A DNA stretch of 64,000 nucleotides from Lysobacter terrestris (GTDB lineage Bacteria; Pseudomonadota; Gammaproteobacteria; Xanthomonadales; Xanthomonadaceae). Of the stretch, positions 49,023 to 58,284 are shown piece by piece. Positions within the stretch are counted from its first letter, which is position 1. Each line of letters starts with the position of its first letter. The notes beneath the pieces were generated by a model. That model did no database searches, was not told the origin of the DNA, and saw nothing but the letters and a program-made list of their open reading frames with translations. Location: the NCBI RefSeq assembly GCF_014489475.1, contig NZ_CP060820.1, forward strand, positions 2,248,001-2,312,000, written 5' to 3'. A program made the translations under genes and the position numbers.

Positions 49023-49769
49023 ATGAAAGTGCGTGCGCCGCGCCACGGCCTGGCCCGTGTGCTGTCCAAGCGTGGGGTGTGTTCGCGTACCGAAGCGGTG
49101 CGCTGGATCGTCGCGGGTCGGGTCAGCGTGGACGGACGCGTGGTGCGCGACCCCGAGTTTCCGATCGCCGGCGACGGGCAGCAACGGATCGCGGTCGACG
49201 GCGGTGACCTCGAAGAAGCCAGGCGCGTCTACCTGATGCTCAACAAGCCGCGCGGGCTGGTGACCACGGCGAGCGACGAGCGCGGCCGCGACACGGTCTA
49301 TCGCTGCTTCGAAGGCGGGCTGCTCGACGGCCGCCCCTTGCCCTGGCTCGCACCGGTCGGTCGTCTCGACCAGGCCAGCGAAGGCCTGCTGCTGTTCTGC
49401 AATGATCCGGCCTGGGCGGCGCGCATCACCGATCCCGAATCGGGCCCCGACAAGACCTACCACGTGCAGATCGATGTCATTCCTGATGCCGCGCTCTTGG
49501 CGGCGATCGAGCAGGGCGCCACGCACGAGGGCGAACACCTGCGCGCCAAGGCGGCACGCCTGCTGCGCACCGGCACGCGCAATGCCTGGGTCGAGATCGT
49601 GCTCGACGAAGGCCGCAACCGGCAGATCCGCCGCCTGCTGGCCGCCTTCGACATCGGCGTGCTGCGGCTGGTGCGCGTGGCGATCGGCGGGATCGTGCTC
49701 GGCGAGCTGCCCAAAGGGCAGTGGCGCGCGCTCAGCGCGGCCGAAGTGGCGAGCCTGGCATTGCCCTGA
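49023..49769 (+). CDS. RsuA/RluB/RluE-family pseudouridine synthase
   Basis: Isomerises uridine to pseudouridine in rRNA. It is 248 aa. An N-terminal S4 RNA-binding domain (about 5-55, GLARVLSKRGVCSRTEA) precedes the catalytic domain. The catalytic Asp is in VGRLDQASEGLLL. RNRQIRRLLAAF is the family motif III. The target cannot be fixed by eye: RsuA acts on 16S U516, while RluB and RluE/F act on 23S. It lies between the two FDAWMK proteins and has no close ribosome binding site, which suggests coupling to the gene upstream. Confidence 0.9.
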   Translation: MKVRAPRHGLARVLSKRGVCSRTEAVRWIVAGRVSVDGRVVRDPEFPIAGDGQQRIAVDGGDLEEARRVYLMLNKPRGLVTTASDERGRDTVYRCFEGGLLDGRPLPWLAPVGRLDQASEGLLLFCNDPAWAARITDPESGPDKTYHVQIDVIPDAALLAAIEQGATHEGEHLRAKAARLLRTGTRNAWVEIVLDEGRNRQIRRLLAAFDIGVLRLVRVAIGGIVLGELPKGQWRALSAAEVASLALP

Positions 49770-49851
49770 AATAGGGGCGGGCAGGCAAATGTGCGCCCGG
49801 CCACGCAACGACGGCAGCGGCCCAAGGGTGCCACCGCCGCCTTCGCGAAAT

Positions 49852-49873
49852 GTGCGAATTCGCACCCTTTTTT
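49852..49873 (+). promoter_or_regulatory. Palindrome and T run upstream of paralogue B
   Basis: GTGCGAATTCGCAC (49852-49865) is a perfect 14-bp palindrome followed by CC and six Ts. It could be a short terminator for the pseudouridine synthase gene or an operator for the next gene. TTCGCGAA just upstream (49842-49849) is a second small palindrome. Confidence 0.45.
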
Positions 49874-49931
49874 CCGCGTTTCCGTGGTTTCTTATGCGCC
49901 ACGCCCGATGGACGGGAATTAGGGGAACCAC

Positions 49932-50324
49932 ATGCGCAAGATCCTGGTGGCACTGCCGTGCCTGCTTTTCAGCGGAGCCCTCCTGGCCAAGGAAGCCCCC
50001 GCCCTCGACGCGCGCCACAGCGCCGACAGCGTGCTGATGGCCGCGGCGCTCGACGCCAGCCATGGCAAGAATGATGCGGTCATCCGCATGGACGGCACGC
50101 TCGAAGCGGCCAATACCAAGAAGAAGCCGACCAAGGCGGCCCCCAAGCCCGCCGCTGCTCCGGCCGCACTGGCCCCCGACAGCAAGCGCTTCAACATGAC
50201 CCAGGACGGCAAGAAGATGACTGCCGACGACTTCGATGCCTGGATGAAGAAGAACGGTTATCGCGTCGCCACCGGCGCACCGGCCAAGTCGCAGGCAGAA
50301 GAGCCGAAGAAAGGCACCAAGTAA
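49932..50324 (+). CDS. Secreted protein with FDAWMK motif, paralogue B
   Basis: Not a family I recognise. It is 130 aa: signal peptide about 1-19 (MRKILVALPCLLFSGALLA), a helical stretch with DARHSADSVLMAAALD, a Lys/Ala/Pro linker (62-84), and the conserved segment at 87-115 (FNMTQDGKKMTADDFDAWMK followed by KNGYRVATG). A Lys-rich tail follows. The shared segment, with near-invariant Q-G-K-M-T-A-F-D-A-W-M-K, suggests a small binding module on the outside of the inner membrane or in the periplasm. A GGGG(A) ribosome binding site lies upstream. Confidence 0.8.
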   Translation: MRKILVALPCLLFSGALLAKEAPALDARHSADSVLMAAALDASHGKNDAVIRMDGTLEAANTKKKPTKAAPKPAAAPAALAPDSKRFNMTQDGKKMTADDFDAWMKKNGYRVATGAPAKSQAEEPKKGTK

Positions 50325-50338
50325 CCTTTCTCCAAGCG

Positions 50339-50385
50339 AACGCCTCGCGCCGGCAGTGGGAGCCGGGCGGGGCGTTTTTCTTTTT
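50339..50385 (+). terminator. Terminator after paralogue B
   Basis: A two-part stem, AACGCC/GGCGTT outside and CCGGC/GCCGG inside, is followed by TTTTTCTTTTT. It separates this gene from the convergent kbl. Confidence 0.75.
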
Positions 50386-50423
50386 GCGCGCGGCGGTCGC
50401 GACGGACGCGCCGCGGTCTGGGC

Positions 50424-51617
50424 TCAGCCCTTGATCACGCCGAGCTCGCGGCCGATCTTGGTGAATGCCGCGATTGCGCGGTCCAGGTGCTCGCGCGTAT
50501 GCGACGCGGAAATCTGCGTGCGGATGCGCGCTTGGCCCTGCGGCACGACCGGGAAGAAGAAGCCGATCGCGTAGATGCCTTCCTCCAGCAGCCGCGCGGC
50601 GAACTTCTGCGCCAGCGGCGCGTCGTACAGCATCACCGGCGAGATCGGGTGCACGCCCGGCTTCACGTCGAAACCGGTCGCGGTCATCTGTTCGCGGAAG
50701 TAGGCGGTGTTCGCGGCCAGCTGCTCGCGCAGGTCACCGGCAGCGGCGAGCATCTCGAAGGCCTTGATGCCGGCGGCCACCACGTGCGGCGGCAGCGAGT
50801 TGGAGAACAGGTACGGACGCGAGCGCTGGCGCAGCAGTTCGATCACTTCGCGCTTCGCAGTGGTGAAACCGCCCAGCGCACCGCCCATGGCCTTGCCCAG
50901 CGTGCCGGTGAAGATGTCGATCTTGTCCATCACGCCCTTCACTTCGGCGGAGCCGCGACCGGTCTTGCCGAGGAAGCCGGTGGCGTGGCATTCGTCGATG
51001 TGCACCAGCGCGCCGTACTTCCTCGCGAGCGCGGTGATCTCGTCGAGCGGGGCGATGAAGCCGTCCATCGAGAACACGCCGTCGGACGTGATCATGATCG
51101 TGCGCGCGCCGTCGGCCTTGGCCTGCTGCAGCTGCTTCTCCAGGTCGGCCATGTCGCAGTTGGCGTAGCGGTAACGCTTTGCCTTGCACAGGCGCACGCC
51201 GTCGATGATCGAGGCGTGGTTGAGCGCGTCGGAGATGATCGCGTCCTTCTCATCCAGCAGCGGCTCGAACAGGCCGCCGTTGGCGTCGAAGCACGCCGCG
51301 TACAGGATGGTGTCTTCGGTGCCGAAGAAACCGGCGATGGTCTTCTCGAGCTGCTTGTGCAGGTCCTGCGTGCCGCAGATGAAGCGCACCGAGGCCATGC
51401 CGAAGCCGTGCGTGTCGAGCGCATCCTTCGCGGCCGCGATCACGTCGGGATGGTCGGCGAGACCGAGGTAGTTGTTGGCGCAGAAGTTCAGCACCGTGCG
51501 GCCATCGGCGAGGGTGATCTCGGCCGACTGCGGCGAAGTGATGATGCGCTCGGACTTGAACAGGCCGGCGGCGCGGATTTCGTCGAGGGTTTCGGCGTAG
51601 CGTTGGGTGAGCGACAT
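50424..51617 (-). CDS. kbl: 2-amino-3-ketobutyrate coenzyme A ligase
   Basis: PLP enzyme that cleaves 2-amino-3-ketobutyrate with CoA to glycine and acetyl-CoA, the second step of threonine catabolism. It is 397 aa, alpha-oxoamine synthase family. The PLP lysine is Lys242 in [30 protein letters not shown] is conserved. Its partner tdh lies upstream on the same strand, 161 bp away, separated by a palindromic repeat element. The order tdh-kbl is the reverse of the E. coli kbl-tdh operon. Confidence 0.96.
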   Translation of the reverse strand: MSLTQRYAETLDEIRAAGLFKSERIITSPQSAEITLADGRTVLNFCANNYLGLADHPDVIAAAKDALDTHGFGMASVRFICGTQDLHKQLEKTIAGFFGTEDTILYAACFDANGGLFEPLLDEKDAIISDALNHASIIDGVRLCKAKRYRYANCDMADLEKQLQQAKADGARTIMITSDGVFSMDGFIAPLDEITALARKYGALVHIDECHATGFLGKTGRGSAEVKGVMDKIDIFTGTLGKAMGGALGGFTTAKREVIELLRQRSRPYLFSNSLPPHVVAAGIKAFEMLAAAGDLREQLAANTAYFREQMTATGFDVKPGVHPISPVMLYDAPLAQKFAARLLEEGIYAIGFFFPVVPQGQARIRTQISASHTREHLDRAIAAFTKIGRELGVIKG

Positions 51618-51630
51618 GGTTTGCCCTTGA

Positions 51631-51763
51631 TGTCATTCCGAACGCAGTGGGGAACCTGCCGTTCGTCGGTGAAAGTGGAAAGCAGGTCCCTCGCTAGGCG
51701 CGGGATGACATGGCGTGCCGCGATGCCGGTTGAAGCAGATCCCTCGCGGTGCTCGGGATGACA
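51631..51763. repeat. REP-like repeat units between tdh and kbl
   Basis: TGTCATTCCGAACGCAGTGG and so on (51631-51659) is an imperfect inverted copy of 51682-51710 (GCAGGTCCCTCGC...GGGATGACA), and a further direct copy of the latter lies at 51733-51763 (GCAGATCCCTCGC...GGGATGACA). This is the style of dispersed extragenic palindromes in Xanthomonadaceae. In an RNA it could form a long hairpin between two genes that work together. Confidence 0.65.
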
Positions 51764-51778
51764 TCGCCGGTGGCGATA

Positions 51779-52813
51779 TCAGTTCCAGCTCAGCACGACC
51801 TTGCCGGCCTTGCCCGATTCCATCAGCTCGAAGCCTTCCTGGAATTCATCGATCGGCAGCTGGTGGGTCAGCACCTTGCCGAGCGGGAAGCCGCCCATCA
51901 CCAGCTGCGTCATCTTGTACCAGGTCTCGTACATGCGCCGGCCGTAGATGCCCTGGATGGTGAGGCCCTTGAAGATGATCTTGTCCCAGTCGGCGCCGGC
52001 GCCCTTGGGCATGATGCCGAGCATCGCGATCTTGCCGCCGTGGTACATGCAGTCGAGCATGTCGTTGAAGGCGCGCGGGTTGCCGCTCATTTCAAGGCCG
52101 ACGTCGAAGCCCTCCATGTGCAGGTCCTTCATCACGTCCTTCAGCGACGTGTTGGCAACGTTGACCACGCGCGTCGCGCCCATGTCGGCGGCGAGCTTGA
52201 GGCGGTAGTCGTTGACGTCAGTGACGACGACATTGCGCGCGCCGATGTGCTTGCAGATGCCCGCGGCGATGATGCCGATCGGGCCGGCGCCGGTGATCAG
52301 CACGTCCTCGCCGACCACGTCGAATTCCAGCGCGCAGTGCGCGGCGTTGCCGTAGGGGTCGAAGAAGGCGGCGAGCTCCGACGGAATCTGGTCCGGGATC
52401 GGCCACAGGTTCGACGCTGGCATCACGATGTATTCGGCGAAGGCGCCGTTGCGGTTCACGCCGATACCGACGGTGTTCGGGCACAGGTGCTGGCGGCCGG
52501 CGCGGCAGTTGCGGCAGTGGCCGCAGACGATGTGGCCTTCGGCCGACACGCGCTGGCCGACCTTGTAGCCGGTGACGCCGGGGCCCATGTCGACCACGCG
52601 GCCGACGAATTCATGGCCGATCACCAGGCCCGGCTTGATCGTGCGCTGGCTCCACTCGTCCCACAGGTAGATGTGCAGGTCGGTGCCGCAGATCGCGGTC
52701 TTTTCCAGCTTGATCAGCACTTCGTTCGGGCCCGGCGTGGGCACCGGCACCTGTTCCATCCAGATGCCCTTGGTGGCTTCGCGCTTGACCAGCGCCTTCA
52801 TCGTTTGCGACAT
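51779..52813 (-). CDS. tdh: L-threonine 3-dehydrogenase
   Basis: Zinc-dependent medium-chain dehydrogenase that oxidises threonine to 2-amino-3-ketobutyrate with NAD. It is 344 aa from ATG 52813; a second ATG four codons in (MKALVKRE) is the start in many homologues. Catalytic zinc ligands are Cys42 and His67 (GHE). The structural zinc site has Cys97, Cys100, Cys103 and Cys111. The NAD fold follows ([13 protein letters not shown]). It works with kbl. Confidence 0.96.
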   Translation of the reverse strand: MSQTMKALVKREATKGIWMEQVPVPTPGPNEVLIKLEKTAICGTDLHIYLWDEWSQRTIKPGLVIGHEFVGRVVDMGPGVTGYKVGQRVSAEGHIVCGHCRNCRAGRQHLCPNTVGIGVNRNGAFAEYIVMPASNLWPIPDQIPSELAAFFDPYGNAAHCALEFDVVGEDVLITGAGPIGIIAAGICKHIGARNVVVTDVNDYRLKLAADMGATRVVNVANTSLKDVMKDLHMEGFDVGLEMSGNPRAFNDMLDCMYHGGKIAMLGIMPKGAGADWDKIIFKGLTIQGIYGRRMYETWYKMTQLVMGGFPLGKVLTHQLPIDEFQEGFELMESGKAGKVVLSWN

Positions 52814-52862
52814 GGGGATTGCCCTGCAGGGGAGCCGCTAGAGGGGCGGCGTGAGGGCCGAA

Positions 52863-52868
52863 ATTATA
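52863..52868 (-). promoter_or_regulatory. Putative -10 box of tdh
   Basis: On the minus strand a perfect TATAAT lies 49 bp before the tdh ATG. No good -35 is seen at 16-18 bp. It lies in the divergent region with the S46 peptidase gene (52814-52979). Confidence 0.55.
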
Positions 52869-52979
52869 CGCCCGGCCCGCGCCGCGACCGGCTGCGCGGT
52901 TTGCCTGCCCGGGCGATTTGCCGCGACCCGGCGGCTTCGCCTATCGTCGCGGGCCGCCCGTAACGCACCTTGCCCCTCG

Positions 52980-55163
52980 ATGCCGACCATTCGCCGCCGT
53001 CTGTTGGCCGTTTCCCTTGCGCTGCCGCTCGTGTTCAAAGCGACGGCGCGTGCCGACGAAGGCATGTGGATGCCGTCGCAGCTGCCCGACATCGCCCGGC
53101 AGATGAAGGCCGCCGGCTTCAAGGGCGATCCGCGCGACCTGGCCGAGCTGGCCAGGCCGCCGATGAATGCGATCGTCAAGGTCGGTGGCGCCAGCGGCGC
53201 GTTCGTCTCCAACGAAGGGCTGGTGCTGACCAACCACCACGTCGCGTTCGGCGTCGTCCAGTACAACAGCGGTAAGCAGTCTGACGGCAGCGAGCGCGAC
53301 CTGATCAGGGACGGCTACATCGCCGCCGATCGCGGCGCCGAGCTGCCCGCCAATCCCGACTACCGCGTGCTGGTGACCACCGGCTTCGATCGCGTCACCG
53401 ACCGCATCCTCGCCGAAGCGAAAGGCCAGCAGGGCCGCGCCTATTTCGATGCCGTCGACAGGGCGACCAAGGCCGTGGTCGCCGAATGCGAGCGCGAACC
53501 CGGCACGCGCTGCAGCGTCGCCAACATGTACTACGGCACCGACTTCTACCGGGTACGCCAGCTGGAACTGCGCGACGTGCGCCTGGTCTACGCGCCGCCG
53601 AACGACATCGGCAACTACGGCGGCGAAGTCGACAACTTCGTGTGGCCGCGCCACACCGGCGACTTCACCCTGCTGCGCGCCTACGTCGGCAAGGACGGCA
53701 AGCCGGCCGACTATTCGCCCGACAACGTGGCGTACGTGCCGCCGGCGCACCTGCAGGTGTCGACCGCGAACCTCAAGGAAGGCGACTACGCGATGCTCGC
53801 CGGTTATCCCGGCACCACCTTCCGCCATCGCATGGCCTCGGAATTCGCCAACCAGGTCGAATGGCAGCTGCCGTCGCGCGTGGCCCTGTACCAGCGCATG
53901 GTCGATGTCATCGAAGCCACGGCGGCGAAGGATGAAGCCGTGCGCGTCAGTTACGCCAACCAGGTGCGCAGCCTGAAGAACAGCCTGAAGCGCGCGCAGG
54001 GCGAGCTCGATGGCCTGCGCCGCAGCAACGCGGTGGTCGTGCGTCGCGACGACGAGACCGCGATGTATGCCTGGCTCGACCAGCAGTCCGATGTCGTCGC
54101 GACCAAGGCCGACATCGCCGCGGCCCAGGCCGTGCTCGACAAGGGCGTGGCGATGCGCGGGCGCGACCAGTTGCTGGGCGTGATCGTGAGCCAGACCCAG
54201 CTGCTGCGCTCGGCGGTGTCGCTGCAGCGACTCGCGTTCGAGCGCGCCAAGCCCGATGCCGAGCGCGAGGGCGGCTACCAGCAGCGCGACGAAGCGCTGG
54301 TCAGCGGCCAGCTCAGGCAGGTGCAGCGCCGCTATGCGATGGACGTGGAGAAGGCGCTGCTGGCCGAACTCGTCGGCCAGTACCAGGCCTTGCCGGCGGC
54401 GCAGCACGTGCCCGAGTTCGACGCGGTGTTCGGCAGCACGCCGGCGCAGTTGAAGGCGAAGCTCGATGCGCTGTATTCGGGCACGAAGCTCGGCGCGGAG
54501 AACGAACGCCTCGCCGCGATGCAGGCCGACCGCGCGGCCTTGTCGAATTCGAAGGACACGCTGTTGCAGGCCGCGGCCACGCTGCTGCCGGCGCTTCTGC
54601 GCCTGGAGGACGAGAGCAAGGCCAGCAATGGTGAACTGCTGCGCCTGCGTCCGGCCTACATGCGCGCGCTGATCGGCTACCGCAAGTCGCAGGGGCGCGC
54701 GGTGTATCCGGATGCGAACTCGACCCTGCGCGTGAGCTACGGCCGCGTCAGCGCGATGGATCCGCGCGACGGCGTGCGCTACCGCCCGCTGACCACGGTG
54801 CAGGGCATCGTCGAGAAGCACACCGGCAGCGAACCGTTCAACGCGCCGCAACCGCTGCTTGCGGCGATCGCCAAGGGCGACTTCGGCACCACCGCCGAGC
54901 CCAGTCTTAAGACCCAGACCGTCGACTTCCTCACCAACCTCGACACCACCGGTGGCAACTCCGGCTCGGCGGTGATGGACGCGCACGGCAAGCTGATCGG
55001 CCTGAATTTCGACAGCAACTGGGAAGCGGTGAGCGCGAGCTGGATGTTCGATCCGCGTTACAAGCGCGCCATCCACGTCGACATGCGCTACCTGCGGTGG
55101 CTGCTGGCCAAGGTGTACCCGGCGCCGCACCTGTTGCGGGAAATGCAGCTGCCGGCGGAATGA
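52980..55163 (+). CDS. S46 family dipeptidyl-peptidase, copy 1
   Basis: Exported serine peptidase that removes dipeptides from the N-terminus of peptides. It is 727 aa from ATG 52980, with signal peptide to about residue 25 (cut before DEGMW). The chymotrypsin-like triad is His86 (TNHHVAFG), Asp228 (PRHTGDF) and Ser661 (GGNSGSAV) by my count. The position that separates DPP11 (Arg) from DPP7 (Gly), FD-x-NWE, is Ser679 here. So specificity cannot be read directly; it may differ from copy 2. It starts 166 bp from divergent tdh, and copy 2 follows after 90 bp. Confidence 0.92.
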   Translation: MPTIRRRLLAVSLALPLVFKATARADEGMWMPSQLPDIARQMKAAGFKGDPRDLAELARPPMNAIVKVGGASGAFVSNEGLVLTNHHVAFGVVQYNSGKQSDGSERDLIRDGYIAADRGAELPANPDYRVLVTTGFDRVTDRILAEAKGQQGRAYFDAVDRATKAVVAECEREPGTRCSVANMYYGTDFYRVRQLELRDVRLVYAPPNDIGNYGGEVDNFVWPRHTGDFTLLRAYVGKDGKPADYSPDNVAYVPPAHLQVSTANLKEGDYAMLAGYPGTTFRHRMASEFANQVEWQLPSRVALYQRMVDVIEATAAKDEAVRVSYANQVRSLKNSLKRAQGELDGLRRSNAVVVRRDDETAMYAWLDQQSDVVATKADIAAAQAVLDKGVAMRGRDQLLGVIVSQTQLLRSAVSLQRLAFERAKPDAEREGGYQQRDEALVSGQLRQVQRRYAMDVEKALLAELVGQYQALPAAQHVPEFDAVFGSTPAQLKAKLDALYSGTKLGAENERLAAMQADRAALSNSKDTLLQAAATLLPALLRLEDESKASNGELLRLRPAYMRALIGYRKSQGRAVYPDANSTLRVSYGRVSAMDPRDGVRYRPLTTVQGIVEKHTGSEPFNAPQPLLAAIAKGDFGTTAEPSLKTQTVDFLTNLDTTGGNSGSAVMDAHGKLIGLNFDSNWEAVSASWMFDPRYKRAIHVDMRYLRWLLAKVYPAPHLLREMQLPAE

Positions 55164-55253
55164 GTCGGTGAGTTCTGAAAGAAGACGAGCCGTGTCCGAC
55201 ACGGCGACGCAATGCAACGGGCGATGCCCAAGTGACCTGAAGGGGTGTAAGTG

Positions 55254-57449
55254 ATGCGTCTCAATCTGTTGGCGGGTGCGGTAAGCATGGGTGTGGTCGC
55301 ACTCGCGGCGTTCGGTAGCGTGCAGGCAGGCGAGGGTATGTGGGTGCCGCAGCAGTTGCCGGAAATCGCCGGGCCGCTGAAGAAGGCCGGCCTGAAGCTC
55401 GATCCGAAGCAGCTGGCCGATCTCACCGGCGATCCGATGGGTGCAGTGGTGTCGCTGGGCGGTTGCACCGCCAGCTTCGTGTCGCCGCAAGGCCTGGTGG
55501 TCACCAACCACCACTGCGCCTACGGCGCGATCCAGCTCAACTCGACGCCGGAAAACAACCTGATCAAGGACGGCTTCATCGCCGCCAACCCGGCCGGTGA
55601 AGTCTCGGCCGGTCCGAACGCGCGCATCTACGCGCTCGATTCGATCCGCGACGTCACCGCCGAAGCCAAGGCCGCGATCGCCAACGCGCCGACGCCGCTC
55701 GCGCGCACGCTCGCGCTCGACACCCTGGAGAAGCAGCTGATCGCCGATTGCGAAGCCGGTGGTGGTTACCGTTGCCGCCTCTACAGCTTCCTGGGTGGCA
55801 ACACCTATCGCCTGTTCAAGAACATCGAGATCAAGGACGTGCGCCTGGTCTACGCGCCGCCCGGCGCGATCGGCAACTACGGTGGCGAAGTCGACAACTG
55901 GATGTGGCCGCGCCACACCGGCGACTTTTCCTTCTACCGCGCCTACGTCGGCAAGGACGGCAAGCCGGCCGCGTTCGCCGCCGACAACGTGCCGTACCAG
56001 CCCAAGCATTGGCTGAAGCTGGCGGACCAGCCGCTGGGTGCCGGCGACTTCGTGATGGTGGCCGGTTACCCGGGCCGCACGTCGCGCTACACGCTGGCCA
56101 GCGAATTCGACGACACCGCGGGCTGGACCTATCCGGTGGTCGGCGGCCACTACAAGCAGCTGGTCGCGATGGTGCTCGCCGCTGGCGAGAAGAATCCCGA
56201 CATCGCCGTGAAGTACGCCAGCACCGTGCGCAGCTGGCAGAACGCGATGAAGAACTACGACGGCCAGCTCGCCGGCTTCAAGCGCATCGATGCCGCCAAG
56301 CAGAAGCACGACGAGGAAACGGCACTGCTCGGCTGGCTGCGCAAGCAGGGCCAGTCGGGGCAGGCCGCACTCACGGCGCACGACACCTTGATCGCATTGG
56401 GCGACACCGCGCGCGCCACGCGCGAGCGCGACCTGGTGTTCCGCCAGCTCAACGGCCAGGGCGTCGTCGGCAGCGCGGTCGACCTGTACCGCCTCGCGAT
56501 CGAAAAGGCGAAGCCGGATGCCGAACGCGAGCAGGGCTACCAGCAGCGCGACATGCCGTCGTTCGAAGGCGGCCTCAAGCAGATGGAGCGTCGCTACCAC
56601 CCGGAGATGGATCGCGAACTGCAGGCGTACTGGCTGCACGAGTACATCAAGCTGCCGGCGACGCAGCACGTCGCGGCCGTCGACACGTGGTTGGGCGGCA
56701 ATGACGAAGCCGCCGTGCAGCGCGCGCTGGCGACGCTGGGCAAGAGCAGGCTCGGCAGCCTCGACGAGCGCATGAAGTGGTACGGCGCCGATCGCGCCGC
56801 GTTCGAGGCCAGCGACGATCCGGCCATCCGTTACGCGATCGCGGTGATGCCGACCCTGCTCAAGCTGGAGCAGGATGCGAAGACCCGCGCCGGCGAAGCG
56901 CTGGTCGCGCGCCCGGTGTTCCTGCAGGCGCTGGCCAACTACAAGCAGAGCCAGGGCGAGTTCGTCTATCCCGATGCCAATTCCTCGCTGCGCATCACCT
57001 TCGGCAACGTGATGGGTTACACCAAGAGCGACGGCAGCAAGCAGGCCGAATTCACCACGCTGGAACAGGTGGCCGCCAAGGCGACCGGCACCGAGCCGTT
57101 CGACGCGCCCAAGGCGCAGCTCGATGCGATCGCCGGCAAGCGCTACGGCGGCCTGCAGGACCAGCGCCTGGGCACGGTGCCGGTGAACTTCCTCTCCGAC
57201 CTCGACATCACCGGCGGCAATTCCGGTTCGCCGGTGCTGGATGCGCACGGCAAGCTGGTCGGCCTGGCGTTCGACGGCAACTGGGAATCGGTGAGCAGCA
57301 ACTGGGTGTTCGACCCGGTGATGACCCGCATGATCGCGGTCGATGCGCGCTACATGCGCTGGATCATGCAGGAAGCCTACGGCGCGCCGCAGCTGCTGTC
57401 CGAACTCGGCGTCGGCGGCAGCGTGAAGGCGACGCGTACGGCGAAGTAA
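55254..57449 (+). CDS. S46 family dipeptidyl-peptidase, copy 2 (DAP BII / DPP7 type)
   Basis: Periplasmic dipeptidyl-peptidase, 731 aa from ATG 55254 (a GTG one codon earlier is less likely). Signal peptide to about 25, mature start GEGMWVPQQLPEIAG. Triad His86 (TNHHCAYG), Asp224 (PRHTGDF) and Ser657 (GGNSGSPV), the same numbers as I recall for DAP BII of Pseudoxanthomonas mexicana. Gly675 in FDGNWE is the DPP7-type specificity residue, for hydrophobic P1. It has its own strong terminator. With copy 1 it forms a peptide-scavenging pair. Confidence 0.94.
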   Translation: MRLNLLAGAVSMGVVALAAFGSVQAGEGMWVPQQLPEIAGPLKKAGLKLDPKQLADLTGDPMGAVVSLGGCTASFVSPQGLVVTNHHCAYGAIQLNSTPENNLIKDGFIAANPAGEVSAGPNARIYALDSIRDVTAEAKAAIANAPTPLARTLALDTLEKQLIADCEAGGGYRCRLYSFLGGNTYRLFKNIEIKDVRLVYAPPGAIGNYGGEVDNWMWPRHTGDFSFYRAYVGKDGKPAAFAADNVPYQPKHWLKLADQPLGAGDFVMVAGYPGRTSRYTLASEFDDTAGWTYPVVGGHYKQLVAMVLAAGEKNPDIAVKYASTVRSWQNAMKNYDGQLAGFKRIDAAKQKHDEETALLGWLRKQGQSGQAALTAHDTLIALGDTARATRERDLVFRQLNGQGVVGSAVDLYRLAIEKAKPDAEREQGYQQRDMPSFEGGLKQMERRYHPEMDRELQAYWLHEYIKLPATQHVAAVDTWLGGNDEAAVQRALATLGKSRLGSLDERMKWYGADRAAFEASDDPAIRYAIAVMPTLLKLEQDAKTRAGEALVARPVFLQALANYKQSQGEFVYPDANSSLRITFGNVMGYTKSDGSKQAEFTTLEQVAAKATGTEPFDAPKAQLDAIAGKRYGGLQDQRLGTVPVNFLSDLDITGGNSGSPVLDAHGKLVGLAFDGNWESVSSNWVFDPVMTRMIAVDARYMRWIMQEAYGAPQLLSELGVGGSVKATRTAK

Positions 57450-57471
57450 GCGCGCGCTTCGCTGCAATGGA

Positions 57472-57503
57472 ACGGGCCGGCATTTGCCGGCCCGTTTTTG
57501 TTT
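57472..57503 (+). terminator. Terminator after S46 copy 2
   Basis: ACGGGCCGGC/GCCGGCCCGT form a perfect 10-bp stem (loop ATTT) that runs into TTTTTGTTT, 22 bp after the stop. Confidence 0.88.
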
Positions 57504-57509
57504 GTAGGG

Positions 57510-57590
57510 GTGCGTAGTCCGGGTAAGCGCAGCGACCCGGGGCAATTCGCGCCCCCGGATGTGACCTGCGGCCTTATCCGGGCTACGGGT
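57510..57590. repeat. REP-like palindromic element
   Basis: GTAGTCCGGGTAAG near 57511 and CTTATCCGGGCTAC near 57573 are imperfect inverted repeats enclosing an inner CCGGGG...CCCCCGG palindrome. It belongs to the same style as the element at 2757-2843. It lies between a + strand terminator and the end of the minus-strand DUF3224 gene. Confidence 0.6.
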
Positions 57591-57989
57591 TCAATCCAGC
57601 GCGTAATCGAAGGTGTAGGAATGCGCGCCGCCTTCGGCGATGTCGATTCGCAGGTTGCCGCGCAGTCCCGCGAGTTCATCCGTGCCGGTGTCGGGGACCA
57701 CGCTCACCACCAGCGAAGCCTCACCGCGATCCAGCGTGCCGCTGTGCTGGAGCATGAAACTGCCGCGGCGGCCCTGCAGCGTGCCGGTCACGTGTTCGAC
57801 CGCGACGTAGCCGGCCGAGCCCGAGGCCGGATTGCCGGCGCTGAGCATCTCCACCACGCTGGTCGCGTCCAGGTCGCCATGGAAGCGCTTCTCGAAGCGG
57901 ATGCGGCCGAAGCTGGCCTCGCCGCCGGCATCGACGCTCTCCATGGCCGTGCGTTTCACGTCGAACGGGCCTTTGGCCTGCTGGCTCAT
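57591..57989 (-). CDS. DUF3224 family protein
   Basis: Small cytoplasmic protein of unknown function, 132 aa from ATG 57989 (MSQQAKGPFDVKRTAMES). The pattern GYVAVEHVTGTLQGRRGSFMLQH, then VVPDTGTDELAGLRG, then AHSYTFDYALD is that of DUF3224, a beta-barrel fold related to allene oxide cyclase-like proteins (recalled, not checked). In-frame codons upstream to 58070 are not conserved. It is a single gene on the minus strand; no function should be assigned. Confidence 0.85.
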   Translation of the reverse strand: MSQQAKGPFDVKRTAMESVDAGGEASFGRIRFEKRFHGDLDATSVVEMLSAGNPASGSAGYVAVEHVTGTLQGRRGSFMLQHSGTLDRGEASLVVSVVPDTGTDELAGLRGNLRIDIAEGGAHSYTFDYALD

Positions 57990-58284
57990 GGGTTCGGGGA
58001 TCCTTATGCGAAGGAAGCGGCATCGTACGCGTCCTCTGTATGCGCTTTCATGGGCTCGTTTCATAAGCAACCATTGCGAATCCGCGCCCGGCCTCTGCTA
58101 GGCTGTGCCCGTCGCGGATTCCCATGCCAGCCGGCCCCGTCTCCCGACCCGTGAGTAACACCGCGTCCACGCCTCGTGCGACGCACGCGTCCCGCAATGG
58201 TTCCATCGTTGCCCGACGCCGCAGGTTCCACACGTTGTGCCGGCTCGCAGGCTTTCCGCGCTCCCACCTCACTAGGAGCTTGCG

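Noticed and set aside
52941-57545. 1534-aa frame antisense to both S46 peptidase genes
   Set aside because: The longest frame in the window but only a reverse-strand shadow of two triad-bearing peptidases; no domain.
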